NCBI GenBank assembly: GCA_964348755.1
Contig: CAYGDW010000001.1
Location: 1 to 64,000 of the forward strand
Source: UBA7960 sp964348755
GTDB taxonomy: Bacteria; Bacteroidota; Bacteroidia; Bacteroidales; UBA7960
Length of the DNA stretch: 64,000 nt
Reading direction: 5' to 3'
Both the position numbers and the translations under genes were made by a program. Numbering within the stretch: position 1 is the first letter of the stretch; the number at the start of each line of letters is the position of its first letter. Below, one piece after another: positions 35,378 to 42,724 of this stretch. Below the pieces are notes generated by a model, which was given only the letters and a program-made list of their open reading frames with translations, was not told the DNA's origin and ran no database searches.

Positions 35378-36292
35378 TTAGATTTTGAAGGTTACCATTT
35401 TTACAAATTCCTGCAGGCGTTGATCAATTTCGGTGGAAGTAATTTCGAGAAGGCGATCGGTTCCAAATTTTTCGACAGTGAAACTTGCCAGGGCAGAGCC
35501 GTAAATCAGGGCATTTTTCAGGGTTTCGAATGAGGTATCGTCCTTTTGAGCAATGTATCCAATAAAACCTCCGGCAAAGGTGTCGCCAGCGCCGGTGGGG
35601 TCTGCCACGTTTTCGAGGGGCATGGCCGGAGCAAAGAACACCTGGTTTTCGTAAAACAGCATTGCCCCGTGCTCACCCTTTTTTACAATCAGGTATTTTG
35701 GGCCCATAGTAAGAATTTTTTTTGCTGCCTTCATGAGCGAGTGTTCTCCAGAAAGCTGGCGTGCCTCCTCGTCGTTAATTGTCAAAACATCAACCATTTT
35801 GAGCACTTGCAAAAGGTCGTCCCAGGCCGTGTTCATCCAAAAGTTCATGGTGTCCATTACAATGAGTTTGGGGCGGGTTTGCATTTGCAAAATAACGCGC
35901 TTTTGAATGTGGGGCGTAAGGTTTCCAAGCATTACATAATTGCTGTTGCGCGCATGACCGGGCACCTCCGGGTCGAAGTCGGCAAGAACATTCAGGTCGG
36001 TGGTGAGTGTATCGCGCGTGTTCATGTCGAGGTGGTACTTGCCGGCCCAGAAAAAAGTCTTTCCGGCTTCAACTATCTTAAGGCCTGTAATGTCAATATT
36101 TTTTTGCCTGAAAATGTCTAGATATTCCCTTGGGAAATCCCCCCCTACCACCGAAACAATACTTATTTGCTTTGTAAGGTGGCTGGCGGCAATACCAATA
36201 TAGGTACCGGCTCCGCCAAGAATTTTACCTGTTTTTCCTATAGGGGTTTCAACCTCATCAAATGCCACTGTGCCAACTATCAATAAACTCAT
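35378..36292 (-). CDS. PfkB family carbohydrate kinase
   Basis: This 304-residue ribokinase-fold kinase shows the N-terminal glycine pair (GKILGGAGTYIGIAA, about 21-35), the nucleoside/sugar-binding core, and the C-terminal PfkB signature DPTGAGDTFAGGFIGY (about 234-249), whose Asp in GAGD is the catalytic base. The phosphate acceptor (sugar or nucleoside) cannot be identified; such stand-alone Bacteroidota members are labelled simply sugar kinase. A minus-strand TATCTTTG lies 26 bases upstream of the ATG. Confidence 0.9.
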   Translation of the reverse strand: MSLLIVGTVAFDEVETPIGKTGKILGGAGTYIGIAASHLTKQISIVSVVGGDFPREYLDIFRQKNIDITGLKIVEAGKTFFWAGKYHLDMNTRDTLTTDLNVLADFDPEVPGHARNSNYVMLGNLTPHIQKRVILQMQTRPKLIVMDTMNFWMNTAWDDLLQVLKMVDVLTINDEEARQLSGEHSLMKAAKKILTMGPKYLIVKKGEHGAMLFYENQVFFAPAMPLENVADPTGAGDTFAGGFIGYIAQKDDTSFETLKNALIYGSALASFTVEKFGTDRLLEITSTEIDQRLQEFVKMVTFKI

Positions 36293-36317
36293 AATACTGC
36301 TTTAAAAAAAAACAGTG

Positions 36318-36325
36318 CAAAGATA
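36318..36325 (-). promoter_or_regulatory. Candidate -7 element for the PfkB kinase gene
   Basis: The minus strand reads TATCTTTG, 26 bases upstream of the start codon. No clear -33 TTG is present. Confidence 0.5.
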
Positions 36326-36373
36326 GACTTTATAGGCTAATTGGCCTGGGGTTGGGGGTCAAAAATTAAAATG

Positions 36374-36940
36374 TCAGCGGCTCATTTTCAGTGTCAGTTC
36401 TGCCACTCGCTTTCCAAGTCCCTCGCCTTTTTTCAGAAACTGTGGGGCTATTCCCTGTTCGGGGCTGAACGGTGGCTCGTGCACTATGGCTGAGGCGCCA
36501 AAAGGGGCTGTCCAGTCGGGCCCTCCAATTACAACCATACCAAAAATCATCATCGACTGAAGAATATTCATAAGCGTAAGCTCCTCGCCGGCCGATATTC
36601 CTCCGGCGGTAACAAAGGCCGCGCCAAGCTTATTTTTGAGCGGGGCGTTTTCAAAAGGCCAGGACGAAATAAAGGCTTGCACCTCGGGGGTAACATTGGC
36701 ATTGTACACAGGGCTGCCCACAATTATGGCAGAGGCTTCGAGCAGGTTGGCTGTGGTTATTTGATCTATCGGCTTAAGCACAACTGTAACTTCGGCAACC
36801 TGCGCTGCTCCCCGGGCAACCGCCTCGGCCAGAGCCAGGGTGTTGCCCGTTTTGCTGTGATAGGCTACCAAAACAATGGGTTGGGCATTGGCTGCGCCGG
36901 ATACAATGAGCAAAAACAACGAAAGGAAAAGGGGTTTCAT
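36374..36940 (-). CDS. Exported WrbA-like flavodoxin
   Basis: The 188-residue product carries a signal peptide (MKPLFLSLFLLIVSGAANAQ) followed directly by a flavodoxin/NADPH-quinone-reductase fold. It has the FMN phosphate loop YHSKTGNTLALA (about 27-38), the second loop VGSPVYNANVTPEV (about 74-87), and a WrbA-like third loop around TAGGISAGEE (about 111-120). WrbA proteins are cytoplasmic FMN-dependent quinone reductases, so an N-terminal export signal is unusual. FMN would have to be loaded outside the cytoplasm or the folded protein exported. The ATG is supported by a promoter match 27 bases upstream. Confidence 0.85.
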   Translation of the reverse strand: MKPLFLSLFLLIVSGAANAQPIVLVAYHSKTGNTLALAEAVARGAAQVAEVTVVLKPIDQITTANLLEASAIIVGSPVYNANVTPEVQAFISSWPFENAPLKNKLGAAFVTAGGISAGEELTLMNILQSMMIFGMVVIGGPDWTAPFGASAIVHEPPFSPEQGIAPQFLKKGEGLGKRVAELTLKMSR

Positions 36941-36967
36941 GGTTTTTAGGTGTTTTGTTATTTAAGG

Positions 36968-36975
36968 CAAAGATA
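36968..36975 (-). promoter_or_regulatory. Candidate -7 element for the exported flavodoxin gene
   Basis: The minus strand reads TATCTTTG, 27 bases before the ATG at 36940. A start site just downstream excludes an earlier translation start and so confirms the signal peptide as the true N-terminus. Confidence 0.48.
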
Positions 36976-37020
36976 TGTTTAAAAAAAGACCAGGAGGCAA
37001 AAAACTTTGGATGAAACGAG

Positions 37021-37140
37021 CATCCCGCCTCAGGCGGGACAACCGGGCATGCGAGCTCACCGGAGGTAAACAAGGATGAACCGAAGTTCAGCGAAGCTAA
37101 AATCCATCATGCGAGTTCACTCGCCTGAGTCGAGTCAAGC
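37021..37140. repeat. Structured GC-richer intergenic repeat region
   Basis: Between the flavodoxin and glmS genes there is a GC-richer block with several small palindromes. A seven-base-pair hairpin TCCCGCC-TCA-GGCGGGA lies at 37023-37039, and GCGAG-TTCA-CTCGC at 37111-37124. The 13-mer CATGCGAGCTCAC (37048-37060) recurs with one change at 37108-37120, 60 bases later. There is no coding potential. It looks like a REP- or MITE-type element, but no second full copy is visible in this window. Confidence 0.5.
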
Positions 37141-37181
37141 TATCCGACCTTAATTTAAAAATAATTTACGGATGTAAAACT

Positions 37182-37203
37182 GAACCGGCCCTAAAGCCGG
37201 TTC
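37182..37203 (-). terminator. Weak hairpin after glmS
   Basis: GAACCGGC (37182-37189) pairs with GCCGGTTC (37196-37203) around a six-base loop. On the minus strand AGTTTTAC follows, a poor T-tract. It is the likely end of the glmS operon. Confidence 0.5.
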
Positions 37204-37256
37204 GTATAAAAGCTTATTGGAGAGGCTGGGACCAGGGACTTAAGCCAGGGTAATTA

Positions 37257-39095
37257 TTACTCTACCGTTACCGATTTGGCAAGGTTACGAGGCTGATCAA
37301 CATTGCAGCCGCGCATTACAGCAATGTGGTACGACAGCAATTGAAGGGGAACTGTGGCTACAAGCGGAACAAATATCTCGTCGGTTTCAGGAATTTCAAT
37401 TACGTAGTCGGCCATACTGCGAACAATCTCATCGCCTTTGGTAACAATGGCTATAATTATTCCTTTGCGGGCCTTTACTTCCTGAATGTTGCTTATAACC
37501 TTTTCGTACGATCCTTTTTTTGGAGCCAGCACCACCACGGGCATGTGCTCGTCGATGAGTGCAATTGGCCCGTGTTTCATTTCTGCAGCGGGGTAGCCTT
37601 CGGCATGTATATAAGAAATTTCTTTGAGCTTGAGGGCGCCTTCGAGGGCTACCGGGAAGTTGTATCCACGGCCAAGGTACAGAAAATTACGTGAGTCTTT
37701 AAAGTGAGTCGAAATTTCTACTACCAGGTCGTTTACCCTCAGGACTTCTTCAACTTTTGCTGGTATGGCATCCATTTCGCTGAGCAATTGAAAGTACCGC
37801 GATTTTGAAAGGGTGCCTTTGCGGTTGGCAATGGCTAATGCCATAAGGGCCAATACAGTAACCTGGGCGGTAAAAGCTTTGGTGCTTGCCACCCCTATTT
37901 CAGGGCCTGCATGGGTATAAGAACCGGCATGCGTGGCACGAGCAATAGATGAGCCCACCACATTGCAAATGCCCAGAATGGTGGCACCTTTCGACTTGGC
38001 CAGTTCAATGGCGGCAAGAGTGTCGGCCGTTTCACCCGATTGGCTAATGGCAATTATTATATCATCTTCGTAAATTACCGGGTTGCGGTAACGAAATTCC
38101 GAAGCATATTCAACTTCAACAGGTATTCGGGCCAAATCCTCAAAAAGATATTCGCCAACCAGACCGGCATGCCATGAGGTGCCACAGGCAATCATAATTA
38201 TGCGGCGGGCATTCAGAAACTTCTGTTCGTAATCAATAATGCCTCCGAGCAGAACCTGCCCGGTTTGCAGGTTTAACCTTCCGCGCATGCTGTCTTTAAT
38301 GCTCCTGGGCTGTTCAAAAATTTCCTTGAGCATAAAATGCGGGAACCCCCCTTTTTCAATGTTTGAAAGTTGCATTTCGAGCTGATGCACGTAGGGTGTT
38401 TTTTCCTTGTTGCGAATGGTTTTTATCTTTAATTCGCCGTGGCGGGGTATTATTGCCAGCTCTTCGTCGTCGAGATAAACCACGTTCTGGGTGTATTCAA
38501 CAATAGGCGAGGCATCGGATGCAACAAAGTATTCGCCTTGGCCTATACCAATTACAAGCGGGCTGCCCTTTTTGGCGGCAATAAGGTAGTCCGGATCGTT
38601 TTCTGAAATAACCACAATTGCGTATGCACCAACCACCTGGTTCATGGCTATGCGAACGGCCTCAACCAACTCAACCTTTTCCTGCTGTTGTATGTCTTCA
38701 ATCAGGTGAATAAGTACCTCGGTGTCGGTCTGGCTCTGAAACGAAAAACCTCGGTTTATCAATTCAGTTTTGAGTGGAACGTAATTTTCAATTATTCCGT
38801 TATGAATTATGGCCAGTTTGCGGCTTTGGCTGAAATGGGGGTGGGCATTTTCCTGGTTGGGCTCGCCATGTGTGGCCCAGCGGGTGTGCCCTATGCCGGC
38901 TATTCCAAATGTGTTTTTACCTGCAATGCTTGACTCAAGATCAGATACTTTGCCATGAACTTTATAAAGGTTGAGCCCACCATTAAGTATGGCCAGGCCG
39001 GCACTGTCGTAGCCCCTGTATTCGAGTCTTTTAAGCCCCTTAACCAATATGGGGCAGGCCTCGCGCGGGCCTATGTATCCAACAATTCCGCACAT
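37257..39095 (-). CDS. glmS: Glutamine-fructose-6-phosphate aminotransferase (isomerizing)
   Basis: GlmS makes glucosamine 6-phosphate from fructose 6-phosphate and glutamine, the first step to UDP-GlcNAc for peptidoglycan and lipid A. The 612-residue product begins MCGIVGYIG with the nucleophile Cys2 after Met removal, followed by GYDSAG and HTRWATHG. It then has two SIS domains (CGTSWHAG, about 303; SQSGETADT, about 350; and AEGYPAAEMKHGP, about 490) and ends in the typical RNLAKSVTVE. It is last in the operon after the GT5-like and DUF4270 genes. No glmS ribozyme-type leader is expected or seen. Confidence 0.97.
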   Translation of the reverse strand: MCGIVGYIGPREACPILVKGLKRLEYRGYDSAGLAILNGGLNLYKVHGKVSDLESSIAGKNTFGIAGIGHTRWATHGEPNQENAHPHFSQSRKLAIIHNGIIENYVPLKTELINRGFSFQSQTDTEVLIHLIEDIQQQEKVELVEAVRIAMNQVVGAYAIVVISENDPDYLIAAKKGSPLVIGIGQGEYFVASDASPIVEYTQNVVYLDDEELAIIPRHGELKIKTIRNKEKTPYVHQLEMQLSNIEKGGFPHFMLKEIFEQPRSIKDSMRGRLNLQTGQVLLGGIIDYEQKFLNARRIIMIACGTSWHAGLVGEYLFEDLARIPVEVEYASEFRYRNPVIYEDDIIIAISQSGETADTLAAIELAKSKGATILGICNVVGSSIARATHAGSYTHAGPEIGVASTKAFTAQVTVLALMALAIANRKGTLSKSRYFQLLSEMDAIPAKVEEVLRVNDLVVEISTHFKDSRNFLYLGRGYNFPVALEGALKLKEISYIHAEGYPAAEMKHGPIALIDEHMPVVVLAPKKGSYEKVISNIQEVKARKGIIIAIVTKGDEIVRSMADYVIEIPETDEIFVPLVATVPLQLLSYHIAVMRGCNVDQPRNLAKSVTVE

Positions 39096-39121
39096 AATGA
39101 TTTAGGTTTTGGTGATAGTAA

Positions 39122-40501
39122 TTAATTGAAAACGGAATACCTGATTCTCATTCTCATGGGGTTTTCTTTTCTACCAGGGCTTCTGAGTACTATCCTTTCA
39201 GCATTTTCGGCCGAGCCGGAGATAAACAACACAAGGTCGTTATTTTCAATCCGGCCGCTTAGCACTTCCTGCACATGCTGAGTTATGTTAAACTCGTACT
39301 GGCCAAGTTTTTCGTTATAAACCCCTCCAAAATAGGTTGAACCTATCTGGCTATCCAAAAGGTTGGAAAATTTGCCAGGCTCAGGTTGCCTCAGCAAAAT
39401 AAGCCCCCTTGCTGCAAAAAATTGTTTGTTTATAAATGCGCTGTCAACCGGAATAATGAGTTGGGCCTGATTTATTGTAACCTTGGGCAGTGCGGCCAGG
39501 CGATTAATGTGTGGAAGTTTAATTCTGGCCCTAAGCCCCCCCAATGCCCTCACAAAAACAAGGCTGTCATTAGCCTGGTTGGGGTTATTGAGTTGTTGGG
39601 CAAGTATAGGAATACTTCCTTCAAAACCAAAATGTTCAACAAAGGTTGATCGCCTGGTAAATTCTGTAATGTAAAAATGGGTTGCCCTTGGTATTTGGAG
39701 GGTATCTGATGCTTCTTTATAGTGAACGCTAAGCCGTGTAAATAAAGAATACATGTTAAGGCTGAAAACAGCTCCTCCCTGGTTGAAGTTGTCTTCAACG
39801 GTTATTTTCAATCCTTTAAAATATTCAAGCCAATTTGCATTATTTTCAAAAGATCGGGTGCCATTCGCATCTAAAAATTTTTGACCGAACGCGTTTGAGA
39901 GCCTGACTGTAAAATGAGGGGCGTAAAAGATTGTGTCGATAAGGGTACTGTCGGCAGGGGCAGGTCTCAGTATTCGCTCGCCAATATGTTGGGGGTTATG
40001 CGTAAATGACCTGTTGCTATAAATGGTGTCGCTGGCTGGCATATTTTCGGTTAGCTCATAAACTCTAATGGTTTGCATGGTTTCCTGAATTCCATAAAAA
40101 CGGCCTGAATAACCAAACGATAGGACAATAGAATCGAGGACCGGATTGGTGCCAAACGAAAAATTGTTGGAAGGCAATCGAATTTCGGTAAAAACACTAG
40201 CCCTCACCTTGCCAAAAACCGGATCGCGCATTAGGCCTAGCAAATTCTGAAAGCTAAGACTTGACGGGTATGAGTCATCGGGTTCGGTAAAAGCCAGAAT
40301 GCTTATGGTGTCGGTAGTTAAAAACCCTGCCTGATCGTCGATCAGGTCAAGACCAATACCATCGGGTTCGGCGCAACTTTGCCACACAAGCATTACAGAG
40401 GCAAGGGCAATAATATGCAGGCTAATTCGGAAAAAAACCCCGCGGTTACGGGGTAAAGTTGTCGTTTTCAATTTCAGGAAGTTTTTAATCAGCAAGAACA
40501 C
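39122..40501 (-). CDS. DUF4270 family lipoprotein
   Basis: This 459-residue protein belongs to the Bacteroidota-specific DUF4270 group of secreted lipoproteins. An N-terminal membrane/signal stretch (about 22-42) ends in WQSC, the presumed lipidated Cys43. It is followed by GIDLIDDQ-like text (GIGLDLIDDQAGFLTTDTIS, about 49-68) that is typical of the family, and by mostly beta sequence. Function is unknown. The start is a GTG at 40499-40501, so the N-terminus is uncertain. It lies between the GT5-like gene (38-base gap) and glmS (26-base gap), an arrangement I recall in other Bacteroidota. Confidence 0.85.
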   Translation of the reverse strand: MFLLIKNFLKLKTTTLPRNRGVFFRISLHIIALASVMLVWQSCAEPDGIGLDLIDDQAGFLTTDTISILAFTEPDDSYPSSLSFQNLLGLMRDPVFGKVRASVFTEIRLPSNNFSFGTNPVLDSIVLSFGYSGRFYGIQETMQTIRVYELTENMPASDTIYSNRSFTHNPQHIGERILRPAPADSTLIDTIFYAPHFTVRLSNAFGQKFLDANGTRSFENNANWLEYFKGLKITVEDNFNQGGAVFSLNMYSLFTRLSVHYKEASDTLQIPRATHFYITEFTRRSTFVEHFGFEGSIPILAQQLNNPNQANDSLVFVRALGGLRARIKLPHINRLAALPKVTINQAQLIIPVDSAFINKQFFAARGLILLRQPEPGKFSNLLDSQIGSTYFGGVYNEKLGQYEFNITQHVQEVLSGRIENNDLVLFISGSAENAERIVLRSPGRKENPMRMRIRYSVFN

Positions 40502-40539
40502 TTAATAGCTGGAGTTCCAGCAGGCAAATTTAAAGTAAT

Positions 40540-41367
40540 TTATTCTGAAATCACCGGTTCTTTCATCAACACTTCATCATAAAATTCGTTAAAGGCCCTG
40601 ATGTATTTTTCCATGGGCTGAAATGAAAGCAGGGGTTTTTTGCTTTGATGGGCATATTGCTCAACTTCGGGGTTAATGTGCTGATTGCCGAAAATAACTC
40701 CATCGGAATAGTCTATTGCCACTTTACTAAGGTTTACAAAGGTTGGGTCTTCATAGCCTTTCAGGTGCTCTGCTTTTATGTCTTTACCCTGCAGTTTTTT
40801 TACAAGGGCAGGGTCGAGCCTGCCGGCAAAATCGTCGTTGTAAACAGAATAAACCACTTTAGTGTCAGAAAACATGGGGTTTTCTTTAAGGGCAACCTTA
40901 ATATACAATGGCATTAAACTGGTAAACCAGCCGTTGCAGTGAACAATATCGGGCGACCATCCCAATTTTTTTACTGTTTCTATCACTCCACGGGTAAAGA
41001 AAATTGCCCGTTCGTCGTTGTCAGGGGCGTATTTGCCCGTTTTGTCAGCCAAGGTGTATTTGCGCTTAAAAAAGTCTTCATTGTCGATGAAGTAAATCTG
41101 CATTCGGGCAGACTGGATGGAAGCAACCTTAATAATCAGAGGGTGGTCGGTATCGTTAATTATCAGGTTCATTCCCGAAAGGCGAATTACTTCATGAAGC
41201 TGATTGCGGCGTTCGTTAATGTTGCCATAACGCGGCATAAATGTCCTTATTTCTTTGCCCTTTTCCTGAATGCCCTGGGGTAGATGCCGGCCTATAAGAC
41301 CCATTTGGCTTTCCTTCAGATACGGAGTAATCTCCTGCTGAACGAAAAGTACTTTTGTTTTTTCCAT
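40540..41367 (-). CDS. GT5-like half protein related to glycogen/starch synthase
   Basis: The 275-residue product resembles the N-terminal GT-B domain of glycogen synthase: VLFVQQEITPYLK (about 6-18), DNDERAIFFTRGVIE (about 116-130), PDIVHCNGWFTSLMPLYIK (about 139-157). It stops where the C-terminal donor domain should begin. The N-terminal KxGG ADP-glucose loop is replaced by KESQMGLIGR. It therefore cannot be a normal glycogen synthase; it may be regulatory or bind another partner. Length and reading frame look intact, so it is not a recent truncation. It opens the operon with DUF4270 and glmS and has the best-formed promoter on this strand. Confidence 0.8.
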   Translation of the reverse strand: MEKTKVLFVQQEITPYLKESQMGLIGRHLPQGIQEKGKEIRTFMPRYGNINERRNQLHEVIRLSGMNLIINDTDHPLIIKVASIQSARMQIYFIDNEDFFKRKYTLADKTGKYAPDNDERAIFFTRGVIETVKKLGWSPDIVHCNGWFTSLMPLYIKVALKENPMFSDTKVVYSVYNDDFAGRLDPALVKKLQGKDIKAEHLKGYEDPTFVNLSKVAIDYSDGVIFGNQHINPEVEQYAHQSKKPLLSFQPMEKYIRAFNEFYDEVLMKEPVISE

Positions 41368-41407
41368 AAACTTAAGTGATTGACAGTTAGTTCAATGAAA
41401 TAGTCTG

Positions 41408-41439
41408 CAAATATACGCTTTTTTTTGCTCGTTTTCAAA
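41408..41439 (-). promoter_or_regulatory. Promoter of the GT5-like/DUF4270/glmS operon
   Basis: The minus strand has a -7 TATATTTG (41408-41415) and a -33 TTTG (41436-41439) separated by exactly 20 bases. This is a near-ideal Bacteroidota housekeeping promoter, 40 bases before the ATG. Confidence 0.72.
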
Positions 41440-41448
41440 TTTTCATTT

Positions 41449-41494
41449 TAGCTTTGCCGATTTGCCTGAAACAGGCAATTTACCACTACCTTTG
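41449..41494 (+). promoter_or_regulatory. Candidate promoters for the UPF0104 membrane protein gene
   Basis: There are two -7 matches: TAGCTTTG at 41449-41456 and TACCTTTG at 41487-41494. The second has a TTTG at 41461-41464 as a possible -33 box, with a 22-base spacer. Confidence 0.45.
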
Positions 41495-41571
41495 CTGCAA
41501 TAAATTTTAAACAAGGCGATGCTTTACCTTTTGCAAGCGCCTAAACTTCAAATTTTTATAATTTGACTTCT

Positions 41572-42609
41572 GTGCTAAAAAAATTCGGTAAATATTTCAG
41601 GGTGCTGATATTTCTTGGACTGGGCTTGTTTTTGCTTTGGTGGATAACCCGCAGCCAGGACATTAACCTAATAATACTTGAAATTAAAAAAGCCAATTAT
41701 TTCTGGATTTTTGCAGCTATTTTTTTCGGGGTGGTAAGCCATTACATAAGAGCTTTGCGCTGGAACATCCTGATACGTTCGCTGGGATTCAGCATTACGG
41801 CTGCCAGCACGTTTCGTGCAGTTATGTCGGGCTATCTTGCCAATCTGGTGGTGCCCCGCCTGGGCGAAGTTTCGAAATGCGCGTTACTTAGCAAGGAAAA
41901 CGGAATCCCGTTCAACTCGCTGGCTGGCACAATGATTGCCGAGCGTTTTATTGACATGATAACCCTTGCATTGCTAATATTTTTTACCATTGCACTTCAA
42001 CTTTCATTTCTGAAAGAATTTCTGAACGAATTTTTTTTTGAACCATTAAAAATGCGGGGTTCAACAAACCTGATTATAGTTTTTCTGGCAAGTGCATTTT
42101 TGTTGGCGGTATTAATAATTTTTCTCTTGCTTTTGCGAAAAAAACTGCGCAGTTCGCAACCCGGAACCTTTTCGCATAAGTTGCACCGTCAGCTAAGGGG
42201 GTTTGCCAATGGAGTAAAAACCTTGTGGCGAATGAAACAGAAGGGTTGGTTTATTTTTTATTCGGTGCTGATTTGGGGTTTTTATTTTCTGACGGCTTAT
42301 CTATGCTTTTTTGCCATAGAAGCCACTTCGCATCTTTCGCCCATGGCTGGCCTTACTTTGCTGGCTGTTGGCAGCCTCGGAATTCTGGCGCCTGTGCCGG
42401 GGGGCATCGGCACCTACCATTTTATTACGATTGCCACACTTACCAAGCTTTACAACATAGCCCCCGAACCGGCCACCTCTTACGCATACCTATCGCACGC
42501 CATGCAAATGTTTCTGATTATTGGAACCGGCGGAGTGCTTTGGCTGATCTATTCATTGGGCTATAGAGGCAACAAAAATTCCGGAAATTACCCCCCGCGC
42601 AACATTTGA
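41572..42609 (+). CDS. UPF0104/LPG_synthase_TM family membrane protein (flippase-like)
   Basis: This is a roughly 345-residue polytopic protein with about eight helices, of the LPG_synthase_TM (UPF0104) family. It shows the typical SHYIRALRWNIL and SGYLANLVVPRLGEVSKCALL segments (about 55-100) and APVPGGIGTYHF near residue 280. The family contains the flippase half of MprF and isoprenoid-linked glycolipid flippases. There is no aminoacyltransferase domain, so it is not a full MprF. I prefer the GTG at 41572 (MLKKFGKY); a TTG at 41563 would add three residues. In many Bacteroidota panC/panD lie beside this gene; they are absent here. Confidence 0.85.
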   Translation: MLKKFGKYFRVLIFLGLGLFLLWWITRSQDINLIILEIKKANYFWIFAAIFFGVVSHYIRALRWNILIRSLGFSITAASTFRAVMSGYLANLVVPRLGEVSKCALLSKENGIPFNSLAGTMIAERFIDMITLALLIFFTIALQLSFLKEFLNEFFFEPLKMRGSTNLIIVFLASAFLLAVLIIFLLLLRKKLRSSQPGTFSHKLHRQLRGFANGVKTLWRMKQKGWFIFYSVLIWGFYFLTAYLCFFAIEATSHLSPMAGLTLLAVGSLGILAPVPGGIGTYHFITIATLTKLYNIAPEPATSYAYLSHAMQMFLIIGTGGVLWLIYSLGYRGNKNSGNYPPRNI

Positions 42610-42724
42610 CTTAGGTGTTTTGTTTTATGTAAGCAAACCCAATTTTTAAGAAAATTTACAATTACGACCCAAACGATTTTGCTAACTTCGTTAGCCTGAA
42701 AAACAAACTGTATTATTATAAAAA

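Noticed and set aside
35546..36121. 191-codon frame opposite the PfkB kinase gene
   Set aside because: Antisense shadow of a clear gene; no recognisable domain or start signals.
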